Below are positions 1 to 11,053 of a DNA stretch of 29,555 bases, one piece after another. The translations under genes were made by a program, and so were the position numbers. The stretch is taken from positions 1-29,555 of the forward strand of contig JAHHTF010000008.1 of NCBI GenBank assembly GCA_020024775.1, given 5' to 3'. This stretch comes from Ureaplasma sp. (GTDB lineage: Bacteria > Bacillota_I > Bacilli_A > Mycoplasmatales > Mycoplasmoidaceae). Under the pieces are notes generated by a model, which had not been told where the DNA came from, made no database searches, and saw only the letters and a program-made list of their open reading frames with translations. Numbering within the stretch: the stretch's first letter is position 1; each line of letters opens with the position of its first letter.

Positions 1-25
1 ATTATATAATATTTTTTAGTATTTC

Positions 26-41
26 GTGTGTTCATTTTGAA
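26..41 (-). promoter_or_regulatory. Operator-like 16-mer, left copy, with outward -10
   Basis: On the minus strand this reads TTCAAAATGAACACAC. Its core TTCA-AAA-TGAA is palindromic, and longer arms ATTTCGT (21-27) and ACGAAAT (41-47) enclose it. Downstream on the minus strand, at positions 1-12, lies a TATAAT-type -10 sequence, so the element probably sits upstream of a gene that leaves the window to the left. The same 16 bases occur in inverted orientation at 29514-29529. The function is inferred from position, symmetry and recurrence; the controlled gene is not in view. Confidence 0.4.
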
Positions 42-94
42 CGAAATTTAACATACAAAGCCACTATAAAAAAATTATTTTTTACACCGACGAA

Positions 95-958
95 TTATTT
101 TTTGTTTTCTTGAGCTTCAAAACATTCTTGTATTAATTGGAAATTATTTTTATTGTAATTTGATAGTCTTGAAATACGATCAATTAATTTTTCAGTGACA
201 CTAGTTGGCGTCTTTTTGTATTCATACATTTTCTCTAATTCATAGATATCATACTTACTAATGAAGATAGTAGTTTTTCTGTTTAAGTATCTATGATTAA
301 AAATATCTAAGATATAAGTTAATAATACATGAGAGTTAGTTGATTCACTTCCAATATCATCAATAAATAAAATATCTGTTTCATTTTTTAATAGATTCAT
401 AATCTCATCTAATTTCTCATAATTGGATTCTTGTCAGTATTTTGTAATCTTTGTAAAGAGATTAGGCATCATTGCATAAGAAATAGTTTGGTTACTGATT
501 TCAGGAACATTTGAATTCATTATTAATCTAATTAGGTTTTGGATTAAAAATGTTTTACCAGTTGCAAAATCTCCATACAAATAGAAACCTTCATTGTTTT
601 GCTTAATCATGATACTCATAAGCTTCTTGCAGGTTTCTTGCCCAAAATAATTTAGTTTTAATGCACAATCAGAAGGTTGATAAATAATCTTATTGCAAAA
701 ATCATTTTCTAAATCATGGTATTTGATTTTAGAAGATGATTGTGTTCTTTTTTGTTTGTCACATAAATAACAAATTTCTTTTAATGAACCATCAGCATCG
801 CGAATAAATTTTGTGTGGTGCAAATTACAAACTGTGCTTCTTGATTGCTTGCACAGTTTATTTTTTTCTTCTTGTTTTTGGATCACATGTCCGTATAATT
901 GTAATTCAATATCAGAGTATGTGATTTTCTCTGTTTGCTTTTTATTCTCTTTGTTCAT
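95..958 (-). CDS. dnaI: Primosomal protein DnaI (helicase loader ATPase)
   Basis: A 287-aa protein when the UGA at 434-436 is read as Trp. DnaI loads the replicative helicase onto DNA during replication initiation and restart, together with DnaB and DnaD in Firmicutes. The N-terminal part has a zinc-site pattern (CNLH ... CYLC, residues about 44-67) as in DnaI. The AAA+ part has Walker A GDFATGKT (about residue 129) and Walker B DILFIDDIG (about residue 195). The start lies 2 nt after the dnaB stop, with a GGAG sequence inside the end of dnaB, so the two are translationally linked. Family assignment is firm; the mechanism is taken from Firmicute DnaI. Confidence 0.9.
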
Positions 959-960
959 TA

Positions 961-2172
961 TTATTTATCTCCAAACATTCCATTTACTCATGCTTGTGCT
1001 TCTGGGTTAATTTCCTTGTCTTCAAAGAAGACTTCTTTTTGATCTTTTACTGTTTTAGTAGGTTTGCTATAAATTCTTTTAGGTGTGACTTTAGTTTTTA
1101 AACTAGGATTAACGATTGCTTTAAATCATTCAATAGCACCTTTTGTTTCCATGATTCTGTTAATCAATAAACTTTGGCATAATTTCATTATGTAATTAGG
1201 TACTAATCTTCCTGAGTTTTTAAATAATGAATAATCTACTACTACATTCATTACTGAATCTTTTAGACCTTTTTTTCTTAAATCATCAATTAGGTTTAGT
1301 GTTGCAAAATCTAAATCTGATTTAATGATTGCCATAATGTAGTTTTCAGTTTTATGGTTTTCATAGTCTGAAATAATTTGTTCAAATTCATTATCGTTTT
1401 CTGTTTTAGAAAAGATTTCATATTTTCTATTGATTTCACAATTGATAATATTTTGTTTTTCTTTAGCTTCGTTTAAACGATCATTTAATTTATCTTCTAA
1501 TGCTTTAATAGAGATTTGGTTTTTAGAAGTAATTGATGATTTAACATCATTTAGAATATATTTATATTCTATGTACTTGTTAATTGAATAATCTTCAATC
1601 AATTCTTTAACTTCTTGAGTTAATAAAATCTTTTCTCCAGTAGCTGCAATTAGATCTTGAGTTAAAAGTGTGAAGTTGAATGAATAGTGAGTTTTTAATT
1701 CATCGTCATTCATTAAGAATGTAATATCTTTTGATATATTGTTATATTCAGCAGATTGTCCTTCAGATTGAATACAAAGCTTAATTTTTGCAAATTCAAT
1801 GTTCCCAATACGATTAGTTAGTAAATTCATTAATTCATCATTTTGAGTGAATTGTTTGAAACTCATAGTGGAAGATAATTTATAAACTCTTTTTCCATTA
1901 TGAGAATGTTCAAACGTTGTAAGTAATCCGATTGCTTCTAATTTTTTTCTAGTATTTTCAAATTGATCCCAAGTGCATTCTAATTTTCTTAGGATCTCAG
2001 AATGTGGTTTTTCTGTTTTAAAATCACTTTCTGATAAGAAACGGTATTCTGAAGCAAACACATTATATAGTTGAACTGCTGTATTTCCTATTAAAGGAAG
2101 ATAAAGTAAATTCAAGATATTATTGTTTAATTCAAAATAAGATTCTTGTTTAATAGTATATATCTTATCCAT
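961..2172 (-). CDS. dnaB: Replication initiation/membrane attachment protein DnaB (DnaD-like)
   Basis: A 403-aa protein, counting UGA at 1126-1128 and 988-990 as Trp. The N-terminal region (LYLPLIGNTAVQLYNVF, residues about 23-39) matches the winged-helix DnaB/DnaD start of the Firmicute helicase-loading protein, which is not the hexameric helicase also called DnaB. The C-terminal segment around residues 280-350, ending in a conserved NYIMKL-type helix, looks like the DnaB_2/DnaD C-terminal domain. I chose the ATG at 2172 because an excellent AGAAGGAGGAAAAG ribosome binding site lies just upstream; the ATG 22 codons earlier would place that site inside the coding region. It is the first gene of a two-gene unit with dnaI and is divergent from rpmG. 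Confidence 0.85.
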
Positions 2173-2362
2173 TTTACTTTTCCTCCTTCTTTTGACAACA
2201 TATAAGATTTTAAGAAAGTAAAAAACTTTTGTTATCAATATTTGTGATAATTTTCGTCATTGATACTGTAACTCATCTTTAATAAACATGTTTTAGTGTT
2301 TTAATGACATAAAAAACCTCTAAATACCCACAAAAGCCCCCAAAATAAGCCAAAAAGTGGAG

Positions 2363-2395
2363 TTTTCAACACTAATTGTGGAAAACTTATCAACA
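2363..2395. promoter_or_regulatory. Cluster of DnaA-box-like sequences
   Basis: Three 9-mers resembling the DnaA box TTATCCACA: TTTTCAACA at 2363-2371 (two mismatches), TGTGGAAAA at 2377-2385 (reverse complement TTTTCCACA, one mismatch) and TTATCAACA at 2387-2395 (one mismatch). Relaxed boxes of this kind are usual in AT-rich Mollicutes. The adjacent AT-rich stretch from 2396 could act as an unwinding element. Binding is inferred only. Confidence 0.45.
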
Positions 2396-2543
2396 TTTAA
2401 AAAGAATTTTATTAATTTTTTATTAAATTTTTCTCGAAAATTTTTCTATTTTTTTCGTAATTTTTGCTATATAAAAAATCTAAAAAATATTTCTACATTT
2501 ATCTTGTTTTTTTGAAATATTGTGCTAAAATGAATTGCTTTTT

Positions 2544-2551
2544 GGTATAAT
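2544..2551 (+). promoter_or_regulatory. rpmG operon promoter (-10)
   Basis: A TATAAT box at 2546-2551 in the context TTTTGGTATAAT, which gives an extended -10 (TGn). No convincing -35 is seen, as is common in Mollicutes. It lies about 50 nt upstream of the rpmG start and probably drives rpmG-pepP-cdd-pgm. Confidence 0.6.
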
Positions 2552-2601
2552 ACATAGTATTCAACTTAATAAAGTAAAAATATATAAAAAGGAGAAAAAT
2601 C

Positions 2602-2766
2602 ATGGCAATCAAAAGAAGTGTTAGATTACAATGTACTGAATGTAAAAACATTAACTACTTAACATTCAAAAATAACAAAAATACACCAGATAGATTAGAG
2701 CTTAACAAATATTGCAATACTTGTAGAAAAGCAAATAGTCACGTAGAAATTAAATCTAAAAAATAA
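2602..2766 (+). CDS. rpmG: 50S ribosomal protein L33
   Basis: A 54-aa protein beginning MAIKRSVRLQCTECKNINY, typical of bacterial L33 of the large ribosomal subunit. Both zinc-binding cysteine pairs are present (CTEC at residues 11-14 and CNTC at about 38-41), so this is the zinc-containing C+ form rather than the cysteine-less paralogue used under zinc limitation. The ribosome binding site AAGGAG is at about 2590 with good spacing. The TAA stop overlaps the next start by one base (TAATG), coupling it to pepP. Confidence 0.95.
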   Translation: MAIKRSVRLQCTECKNINYLTFKNNKNTPDRLELNKYCNTCRKANSHVEIKSKK

Positions 2767-3857
2767 TGAGACAAATTATTGTAGGCGTATTAGATCAAGC
2801 TAAATTTGATGGAATGTTATTATCATCTGATGATAATAGATTTTGATATACAAATTTTGCTTCATCATACGGTTTTTTAATCATTAATAAAAAATTACAG
2901 GCTATTTTACTTCTAGATGGTAGATATTATGAAAAAGCTAAAAGTGCAATCCATATTGATGGATTAAAAGTTGAATTAATTGATGGAAAACTTCCATTGG
3001 TTGAACAAATTAATAAAGCACTAAGAGATTTAGAAATTAATTCATTGCTAATTGAAAATGAATATACAACTTTACAATCATTAGCAATGGTTAAGAAACT
3101 TAGCGTAACAAAACTAAATAGTTTTAATTCTGTTGCTTTAAGAGAAGTTAAAACTGATTATGAATTACAATGTCTTCAAAGAGCGGCTGATATTGCAGCT
3201 GAAACAATTGAATGAGCTAAATTAAATATTAAACCAGGGATGACTGAGAGTTTTGTAGGAAATATGATTACAAAACATATGTTAGACCTTGGAGCTTCAA
3301 AAAACTCATTTGATCCAATTGTTGCAAGTGGATTAAATGGTGCATCACCGCATCATGGTGTAAGTGATAAAGTAATTGAAAAGTTAGACATGATTACTTT
3401 AGATATTGGATGTGTATATAAAGGATATTGTTCTGATATTACAAGAACATTTATTTTAGGAACTGAAAAAGAGTTCAAAAAATCAAAAAAGAACCAAGAA
3501 TTGATTGAAATTTATAACACAGTATTAGAATCTCAATTAACAGGGATTGCATGTGCTAAACCAGATGTAATTACTGGAGAAGAATTAGATTTAGTTTGTA
3601 GAAATATTATTTCATCAACTAAATACAAAGATTACTTTATTCACTCAACTGGACATGGGGTTGGAATTCAAGTTCATGAATTACCTAATGTGTCTCGTAC
3701 AAACAAAAGTGTGTTTGTTAAAAATAATGTAATCACAATCGAACCAGGAATTTATATTCCAGGTATTGGTGGAGTTAGAATTGAAGATACAATTGTAATT
3801 ACAGATTCTGAACCAATTGTATTAACAAGAAAAGCTTCAAAAAACTTATTTATTTAG
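2766..3857 (+). CDS. pepP: Xaa-Pro aminopeptidase (M24 family)
   Basis: A 363-aa metallopeptidase with two UGA Trp codons (2847-2849 and 3213-3215). It removes N-terminal residues preceding proline in the cytoplasm, recycling amino acids from peptides. The N-terminal creatinase-like domain (residues 1-125) is followed by the pita-bread catalytic domain. Metal ligands expected for M24 are visible: Asp in TLDIG and in CSDITRTF, His in HSTGHGVG, Glu in TIEPGIYI and Glu in GVRIEDT. The length is right for the short PepP/PepQ class. There is no separate ribosome binding site; the start overlaps the rpmG stop. The precise peptide preference (PepP versus PepQ) is not decided by sequence. Confidence 0.92.
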
Positions 3858-3866
3858 GAAACTAAA

Positions 3867-4268
3867 ATGGAATTAAAAGAAATATTTAAAAGACTACAAC
3901 AATTACAAAACAATTCATATGCAAAATATTCTAATTATAGGGTAGCCGCAATTGTGAAAACAGATAAAGGATATTTTGATGGGGTAAATGTTGAAAATGG
4001 TGCCTTCCCTTTATCAGTATGTGCTGAAAGAACTGCAATTGCAAATGCAATATCAAATGGGGCAAAATCATTTGAAGAATTATATTTATTAACTGATTCA
4101 AAAGATGGATTTGGAATGCCATGTGGTGGTTGTAGACAAGTTATTTCTGAATTCTATACACCTGATCAAAAAATTATTGTTTTTGATTATACAGGTGCCC
4201 ACAAAGTTTTCTTACTAAAAGAATTACTTCCTTGTTCTTGAAACAGTAGTACTCTAGATAGGAAATAA
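3867..4268 (+). CDS. cdd: Cytidine deaminase
   Basis: A 133-aa enzyme that converts cytidine and deoxycytidine to uridine and deoxyuridine in pyrimidine salvage, which Mollicutes need because they lack de novo synthesis. The zinc and catalytic motifs are clear: the CAER motif (about residue 50, with the proton-shuttle Glu) and PCGGCRQ (about residue 90) with two zinc-binding cysteines. The substrate-loop pattern VNVENGAFPLSVCAERTA is typical of the small homotetrameric type. UGA at 4239-4241 is Trp, and ten further residues follow before the TAA. It lies 9 nt after pepP and 1 nt before the pgm start. Confidence 0.95.
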
Positions 4269-4269
4269 A

Positions 4270-5931
4270 ATGGAAAAATTAATAAATGAATGAAATGAAT
4301 CTGATAAAGTTAGAACTAAATTTAAAGATCAACTAAAAAAGATGACACAAGAAGAAATTGCTCTTGCTTTTAATAGTAATGAACTTAAATTTGGAACTGC
4401 TGGATACAGAGCGATAGTTGGTCCTGGAAATCATTATCTAAATGAATTCACTTATTCTCAATTATCAATTGCTTATGCAAGATATTTAAGAACTTTAGGT
4501 CATATGTCTGGAGCAGTAGTAATTGGAACAGATAACAGAATTGACCATGATATCTATGCACAACATATTATTAGTGTGATGACTCAAAATGGATTTACAG
4601 TTTATGTTAATGAAAATGATGATCCATTACCAACTCCAATGTTATCTTACTTAATTAAGAAAACAGGTAGTATTGGTGGAATTAACATCACTGCTAGTCA
4701 TAACCCAAAAGAATATAATGGGGTTAAGTTTTACAATGAATTAGGTGGTCAATTATTACCTGTTCAAGATAAAACAGTAATCTCTTTAATGCCTAAACAA
4801 ATAGAAGTAATCAATATGGAATTTCCTATTGATGAAACCAAAGTTAAACAAATCAATTCAAGTTTAATTACTGAATATTTTAATGATGTAATTAATGCAC
4901 TTGGCTTAACACCAGCTGATGGATATGATAAGAAAATCTTATTTAGTTCAATGCATGGAACATCAACAAACTATATGTCTAAATTCTTAAAAGGTTTAGG
5001 ATATGATTGTATTGATTTTGAAAAACATAATTTCCATAATCATGAATTCGTAAATGCTAGTTGTATTAACCCTGAATTAATGGAAGCATTCACTCCAGCA
5101 TTAATTCCATATGCTGATGAAAATGGAATTGATTTAATCTTTGCAACAGACCCAGATGCAGACCGTTTAGGTGTATGCTTTAAAAGAAATGGTAAATGAA
5201 TTTTATTAAATGGTAACCAAGCAGGGATTATTGAATCATATTACATTCTAAAACATAAAGATTTACAAGATAAAACTCCAGTGATTATTTCAACATATGT
5301 ATCTAATAATTTAATTGATAGAATGGTAAAACCATTAAATGGTAGAGTTGTTAGAACAGCAACTGGATTTAAATGATTAGCTAATGCAATTTCTAAATTA
5401 CCAACTACAGAAGTATTCATTAATGCTTTTGAAGAAGCTATTGGAGCTTTACCATCTGAAATCAATGCAGATAAAGATTCATTCCAAGTAGCTGGATTAT
5501 TATTAGAAATCTTAAAATCATATAAAGAACAAAAATATGATTTCATTGATATCTTAGAAAAAGAAATTTATCCTCAATATGGATTCTGATTCGGAAGAAC
5601 AACTTCTAAGATTATCAGTGGAACTGATTGAAGAGCAAAAGCTGCTAAGTACTTAGAACAATTGGGTGCTTATCACCATGACTTGTTATTAACTAGAAAA
5701 ATTGTTTCTATTTCATATAATGAAGCAGGATCATGTTTAGAATTCCAATTAGAAAAAGACTCTTGAATTAAATTTAGAATTTCTGGAACTGAACCTAAAT
5801 TCAAAATCTATTTCAACTTATTCTATGATGATGTAAATGATGGTTCATCAGCTTCTGAAATCATGACTCACCTTGAAGAAGAAGCTAATGACATCCAAGG
5901 TTTCATTGAACAATTTTTAGGAATCAATTAA
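4270..5931 (+). CDS. Phosphoglucomutase/phosphomannomutase
   Basis: A 553-aa alpha-D-phosphohexomutase with several UGA Trp codons. It interconverts hexose 1- and 6-phosphates. The phosphoserine loop TASHNPKEYNG, the metal-binding loop DPDADRLG and the C-terminal phosphate-contact loop GTEPKFK are all present, and the length matches the roughly 550-aa PgcA/PMM type of Firmicutes. The start is the ATG at 4270 just after cdd, giving MEKLINEWNESDK; the ATG at 4342 would cut off the N-terminal helix. In a pyrimidine-salvage context the Mollicute homologue may also act on ribose or deoxyribose 1-phosphate (phosphopentomutase-like use); this is inference. Confidence 0.9.
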
Positions 5932-5940
5932 GTAAAATAC

Positions 5941-5979
5941 AAAAATATTGGGACGAAAATTTCATCTCAATATTTTTTT
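5941..5979 (+). terminator. Rho-independent terminator after the pgm gene
   Basis: Arms 5941-5953 (AAAAATATTGGGA) and 5965-5977 (TCTCAATATTTTT) form a 13-bp stem with one G-T pair around an 11-nt loop, and the stem ends in a T run. It closes the rpmG-pepP-cdd-pgm operon and insulates parE. Confidence 0.8.
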
Positions 5980-6028
5980 ATAAATAACAAAAAATCTACA
6001 TTAATACTAAATAATCTTATATATGGTT

Positions 6029-6034
6029 TATAAT
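6029..6034 (+). promoter_or_regulatory. parE operon promoter (-10)
   Basis: TATAAT, 50 nt upstream of the parE start and after the pgm terminator. No clear -35 box. It probably starts the long parE-to-fhs transcript. Confidence 0.5.
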
Positions 6035-6084
6035 ATATAAATGTTTATTAATTAATAATTGAACTATAATTAAGGAATTTTAAT

Positions 6085-7989
6085 ATGGCAACTAAACAAT
6101 ATGATGCATCAGATATAAAGGTTCTTGAAGGTCTTGAAGCAGTTAGAAAAAGACCTGGAATGTATATTGGATCAACTGATTCAAAAGGTCTTCACCACTT
6201 AATTTGAGAAATTTTAGATAACTCAATTGATGAAGTTATGGCAGGATATGCTAACAAAATTACTGTTACATTAAAGAAAGACAATATCATTAGTATTTCT
6301 GATAATGGTAGAGGAATTCCAGTTGACATTAATGCCAAGACTAAATTATCTGGGGTTGAAACTGTCTTTACAATCTTACACGCTGGTGGTAAGTTTGATG
6401 ATTCAGCATATAAAACAGCTGGAGGTCTACATGGGGTAGGGTCTTCAGTTGTTAATGCGTTATCTGAATGATTGGAATGTACTGTTTGTAAAGATGGTAA
6501 AATTTATCAAGCCAGATTTTCAAATGGTGGGAAAATCGAATCTAAACTAACAGAAATTGGGACAACAAATAAAAAAGGAACTACTGTTACTTTTAAACCA
6601 GATGCTCAAATTTTTTCTACTACAACTTTCAGCCACCAAGTGATGGAAGAAAGAATTAGAGAATCTGCATTCTTACACCAAAACTTAGAAATTGTTTTCA
6701 TTGATGAAATTGCAAAAACTTCTGATACATTCTGTTTCAAAGAAGGTATTTCAGAATATGTTGCATTCATTAACAAAAGTAAAAAAACATTTACACCAAT
6801 AGTTTCTTACTCTGGTGATTTTTTGGATATCAATGTTGATGTTGCTTTTCAATATTCAGACTCAATGAATGAAATCTTTGTTTCATTTGCAAACAGTGTT
6901 AAAACCATTGAAGGTGGTTTACATGAACAAGGTTTCAAACAAGCACTAACTAGTTGTATTAACAACTATGCAAGAAAACAAAAACTATTAAAAGATAAAG
7001 AAAAAAACTTAGATGCAGAAGATATTAGAGAAGGAATTGTTTGTGTAATTAGTGTTAAAGTTCCAGAGCGTTTAATCACTTATGAAGGACAAACAAAGAA
7101 CAAGCTAAACACTCCTGAAGCATTAGAAGCTACTAAGAAAATTTCTGAACAAAGTATTACTCATTGGTTAGATAAAAACAAAAAAGAAGCTAGCTTAATT
7201 ATTGAACAAGCTAAACAAAACAGAGATGCAAGACTAGCTGCTAAAAAAGTTCGTGAAACGACAAAGAAAACAAAAAAGAACACAGCAGAAAAAATCTTAA
7301 GTTCTAAACTAACTCCTCCACAAAAGAAAGATCCAATCAATAATGAATTATTCTTAGTTGAAGGGGATTCAGCTGGTGGTTCTGCAAAACTTGGACGTGA
7401 TAAAAGAACACAAGCTATTTTACCATTAAGAGGTAAAGTAATTAACGTTGAAAAAGCTAACATTGCTGAAGCTATCAAGAATGAAGAAATTGGAACTATC
7501 TTAACTTGTTTAGGAACTGGAATGGGTAAAAACTTTGACATCACAAAATTAAATTACCACAAGGTTATTATTATGACCGATGCTGATGTGGATGGTTCTC
7601 ATATTCAAGCACTATTATTAACAATGTTTTATAGATTCTTAAGACCATTAGTTGAAAACGGACATATTTATTTAGCTATTCCACCACTATATAAGATTTC
7701 ATCTAAATCAAAACCATCTGAATTTGATTATGCATGAAATGATGAACAATTAAACGAACTAAGAGAAAAATATAAATCTTATGACATTCAAAGATATAAA
7801 GGGTTAGGGGAGATGAATGCTGATCAACTTTGAGAAACAACAATGAACCCAGCAACTAGAACTTTATTGCAAGTAAATGTTGATGACTTAGTATTATCAG
7901 AACAACAAGTATCAGTATTAATGGGTGATGATGTATCATCTAGAAAAAAATGAATTGATGCTAATGTTGATTTTGATTATGATGAATAG
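6085..7989 (+). CDS. parE: DNA topoisomerase IV subunit B
   Basis: A 634-aa ATPase subunit of topoisomerase IV, which decatenates daughter chromosomes and relaxes supercoils. The GHKL ATPase motifs are visible: ILDNSIDEV (about residue 44), DNGRGIPVDI (about 73) and GGLHGVGSSVVNAL (about 113). The Toprim motifs EGDSAGGSAKLGRDKR (about 427) and MTDADVDGSHI (about 498) follow, and the C-terminal end carries the usual YKGLGEMNADQLWETTM pattern. The ribosome binding site TAAGGA precedes the ATG at 6085. Seven UGA-type Trp codons split the reading frame under the standard code. It is called ParE rather than GyrB because the partner downstream lacks a GyrA box. Confidence 0.93.
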
Positions 7990-7998
7990 GAGATTATC

Positions 7999-10494
7999 AT
8001 GGATAACAACAATAAGAATAACATTTTAAGACAACCATTAAATGAAGTAATCTCTGATTGTTTTGGAAGATATGCAAAATACATTATCCAAGATAGAGCA
8101 TTACCAGATATCCGTGATGGTTTAAAACCAGTTCAAAGAAGAATCCTATTTGCAATGAATGATTTAGGTTTAACCTTTGATAAACAATATAAAAAATCAG
8201 CCAGAACTGTTGGGGAAGTAATTGGTAAGTATCACCCACATGGTGACTCATCAATTTATGAAGCAATGGTTCGTATGTCTCAAGACTGAAAGAACAACTT
8301 AGCATTATTAGACATGCATGGTAACAATGGGTCTATTGATGGTGACTCTGCAGCTGCAATGAGATATACAGAAACTAAACTTTCTAAAGTTGCTAGTTTA
8401 ATGCTAGAAAACATTAAGAAAGATACTGTTGATTTTTCATTCAACTTTGATGACACAGAAAAAGAACCAACTGTATTACCTTCATTATTACCTAACTTAT
8501 TAATTAATGGTGGGATGGGGATTGCAGCAGGTTATGCTACAAATATTCCACCACACAACCCATCTGAAGTATTTGATGCAATTATTCACAGAATTCTAAA
8601 TCCTGAATGTCCATTAAGAGAAATCATGTCAATTATGCCAGCCCCTGATTTCCCTACTGGTGGAATTATCCAAGGGTTAGAAGGAGTAATTGAATCATTT
8701 GAAACAGGAAGAGGAAAATTTATTGTTTCTTCTAAAATTGAATTCAATGAATCAAGTTCAAAAATTAATCAAATCATTATTTCAGAAATTCCATATGATA
8801 CAAACAAATCAATTATCATTAAAGAATTATCTGATATGTTATATGATGAAACTGTTCCAGGTTTATTAGAAGTAAGAGATGAATCAGATAAAAATGGTGT
8901 AAGTATTGTTTTAGATATTAAAAAAGATAAAGATCTAAACCAAATTAAAAACTACATTTTAAAGAACTCTCACTTACAAGTTTCATATGCTACTAACTTT
9001 GTAGCAATTGTTGATAGAAAACCAACACTAGTTCCAGTTACTTTAGCATTAGATGCATATATTGAATTTGCAATTTCAATTATTGTTAAAACTTCAAAAT
9101 ATGATTTAGCTAAAGCAATGCAAAGAGCTGAAGTAGTAACAGGTTTAATCAAAGCAATTGATATTATTGATAAGATTATTGCTATCATTAGAAAATCAGT
9201 TTCTAAAGAAGATGCTAAGAATAATTTAATTGCTAAATTCAAATTCACAATGGTTCAAGCAGAAGCAATTGTAAGTCTTAGATTATACCGTTTAACTAAA
9301 ACTGATATTGAAGATTTAAGATTTGAATTAAAAAATCTAAACCAAACGATTGCAGATCTAAATGCATTAATTAATTCAATTGATCTTCAAAAGAAATATC
9401 TAATTAGTTTATTATTAGATTATAAAAAAGAATATGGTTATCCAAGAAAAACCCAAATCCAAAAAGAAATCACAAAACTTGAAATTGATAAAACAGCAAT
9501 GATTGAACAAAAAGAAGTTTATGTGTTGATTACAAAAGATGGATACATCAAACAAGTTACCAAAAAAGGATTTGAATCAAACAACTTTAATGAACTAACA
9601 TTAAACCCAGACGATAATGTTGTTTACTTCCAATTAATTAATTCCATTGATAACTTATTATTGATTTCAAAATTAGGTAAATCTATTTGATTACCAGTTT
9701 ATAAAATCAAAAGTCTAAAATGAAAAGAACTAGGTCAACACATCAATGATTTAGTTACTATGGAATCTGGTGATGAAATTCTTTCAGTATATCACTTTAA
9801 TGAATCAGTTAAAGAAACTGATGAATTAGTATTAATGACTAAATATGGTATCTCTAAAAGAATTAATCTATTAGAATCGATTAATGATAAACAATTAAAA
9901 ACAACTAGTTTAATCAAACTAAAACAAGATGATCAATTAGTTGGTACTGGAATATTATCACAAGATGATCCGATGTTCATTAGTACAATGACTGAAAAAG
10001 GTTTAGGATTAACTTTCTCAACCGCAGAAATTCCATTAGCATCAAGAACTGCTCAAGGGGTTAAAGGAATCAAATTAGGTTTAAATGATTATGTAGTTAA
10101 TTTTGCATTATCTAAAACTTTAATGCTAAACTCATTAGTAGTATTTGAAAATGGATTAAGAAAAATTAAATTAGAAGATATTGAAATTAAACGTAGATAT
10201 CAATCTCCATTAATTTGCTTTAAAGAAAAAGCGAAGGTTATTGATTTTTATATCATTAATGATAATGATGCAATAAATGTTAGACAAGATTCAAAATTCA
10301 GTTTATTGAAATTAGATGAACTTTCTCAAAGTATCACTAAAACTAATTTATATAAAATCTCTGAATTATTATCTTGTAAAAAGAATCAATATTATTCTCA
10401 TGAAATTGTTGAAGACATGAGATACAAAAAAGAAATTTATGTTCCAACAGAGGAACAACAAACAAGCTTATTAGAAAACGATGAAGAAAAATAG
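7999..10494 (+). CDS. parC: DNA topoisomerase IV subunit A
   Basis: An 831-aa breakage-reunion subunit. The quinolone-resistance-determining stretch GKYHPHGDSSIYEA (about residue 75) has the usual Ser and Glu, and the catalytic Tyr lies in AAAMRYTE (about residue 118). A C-terminal beta-pinwheel with repeated blades (for example LITKDGYIKQVTKKG and LMTKYGISKRINLL) follows, but the GyrA box (QRRGGKG) is absent from the blade where gyrase has it, which supports ParC. The start has TAGGAG upstream and lies 9 nt after the parE stop. The last 14 nt overlap the next gene. Confidence 0.93.
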
Positions 10495-11053
10495 AAACTT
10501 ATTTTTAAATTATTTTAGACCTAATTTATTTGTTGAAACGATTGATAAAATAGATATTGGTTATTTAAGAAAAATAGGAATCAAGGCAGTGTTCTGTGAT
10601 TTAGATAATACCTTAGTTCCTCACTTCACAAAATTCCCAACAAAAAAATCAATTAATTTTTGCAACAGCATTCAAGAATTAGGAATGAAATTTATTATAG
10701 TTTCTAATAATAATTATAAACGTGTATCAGTTTTCTCTAGAATGCTAGGGGCTAATGATTTTGTTTATAAAGCTAGAAAACCATTTATATCTAAAACTAA
10801 AAAAATGATGTTAAAACATAAATTAAAACCTGAAGAAATTATTTTCATTGGTGATCAATTTATTTTTGACATCTTTCTAGCAAATAGACTAAAAATCAGA
10901 TCTATTCTAACACTACCGATTATTTCAGATAATGAAGAAAAGAAGAACTGATTCTTCTCATGACTAGAAGAACAAATTTATAAAAAGATTCAACATAATA
11001 ACTTCAGTAATGAATATCATTTAGAATTGGAGGAGGAAAATGAAATCCTATAA
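10481..11053 (+). CDS. yqeG: YqeG-family HAD phosphatase
   Basis: A 190-aa HAD IIIA phosphatase of the YqeG/PGP-phosphatase family. Motif I is DLDNTLVPH (about residue 41), motif II lies in FIIVSNNN (about 74), the Lys is in KARKP (about 101) and motif III is IGDQFIFDI (about 126). Relatives include mitochondrial and plastid phosphatidylglycerophosphate phosphatases, so a role in phosphatidylglycerol synthesis is possible; the bacterial function is less settled. The start overlaps parC by 14 nt and the end overlaps yqeH by 14 nt. The yqeG-yqeH order is conserved in Firmicutes. UGA Trp codons near the C-terminus extend the protein past 10951. Confidence 0.85.

Larger units (their letters stand above)
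2173..2601. other. Divergent intergenic region between dnaB and rpmG
   Basis: A 429-bp stretch without a gene. It holds three DnaA-box-like 9-mers within 33 bp (2363-2395), a G-poor C-run segment (2317-2351), an extremely AT-rich stretch (2396-2530) and the rpmG -10 box (2546-2551). Transcription runs away from it on both sides. I could not identify a convincing promoter for dnaB. It may be a regulatory region for dnaB-dnaI or an origin-like element; neither is proven. Confidence 0.6.

Noticed and set aside
40..94. Terminator after dnaI
   Set aside because: Only an A6/T7 weak pairing without a GC stem follows the stop; not convincing as a terminator.
95..958. Two adjacent minus-strand reading frames that could be taken for a broken dnaI
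   Set aside because: They are in one frame separated only by UGA, which is Trp here; the same holds for pepP, pgm, parE, parC, fhs, ileS, the helicase and both lipoproteins. None is a pseudogene.
2337..2341. C5 run near dnaB as another slippage site
   Set aside because: Only five bases, not placed between recognisable promoter elements, and next to a housekeeping gene.
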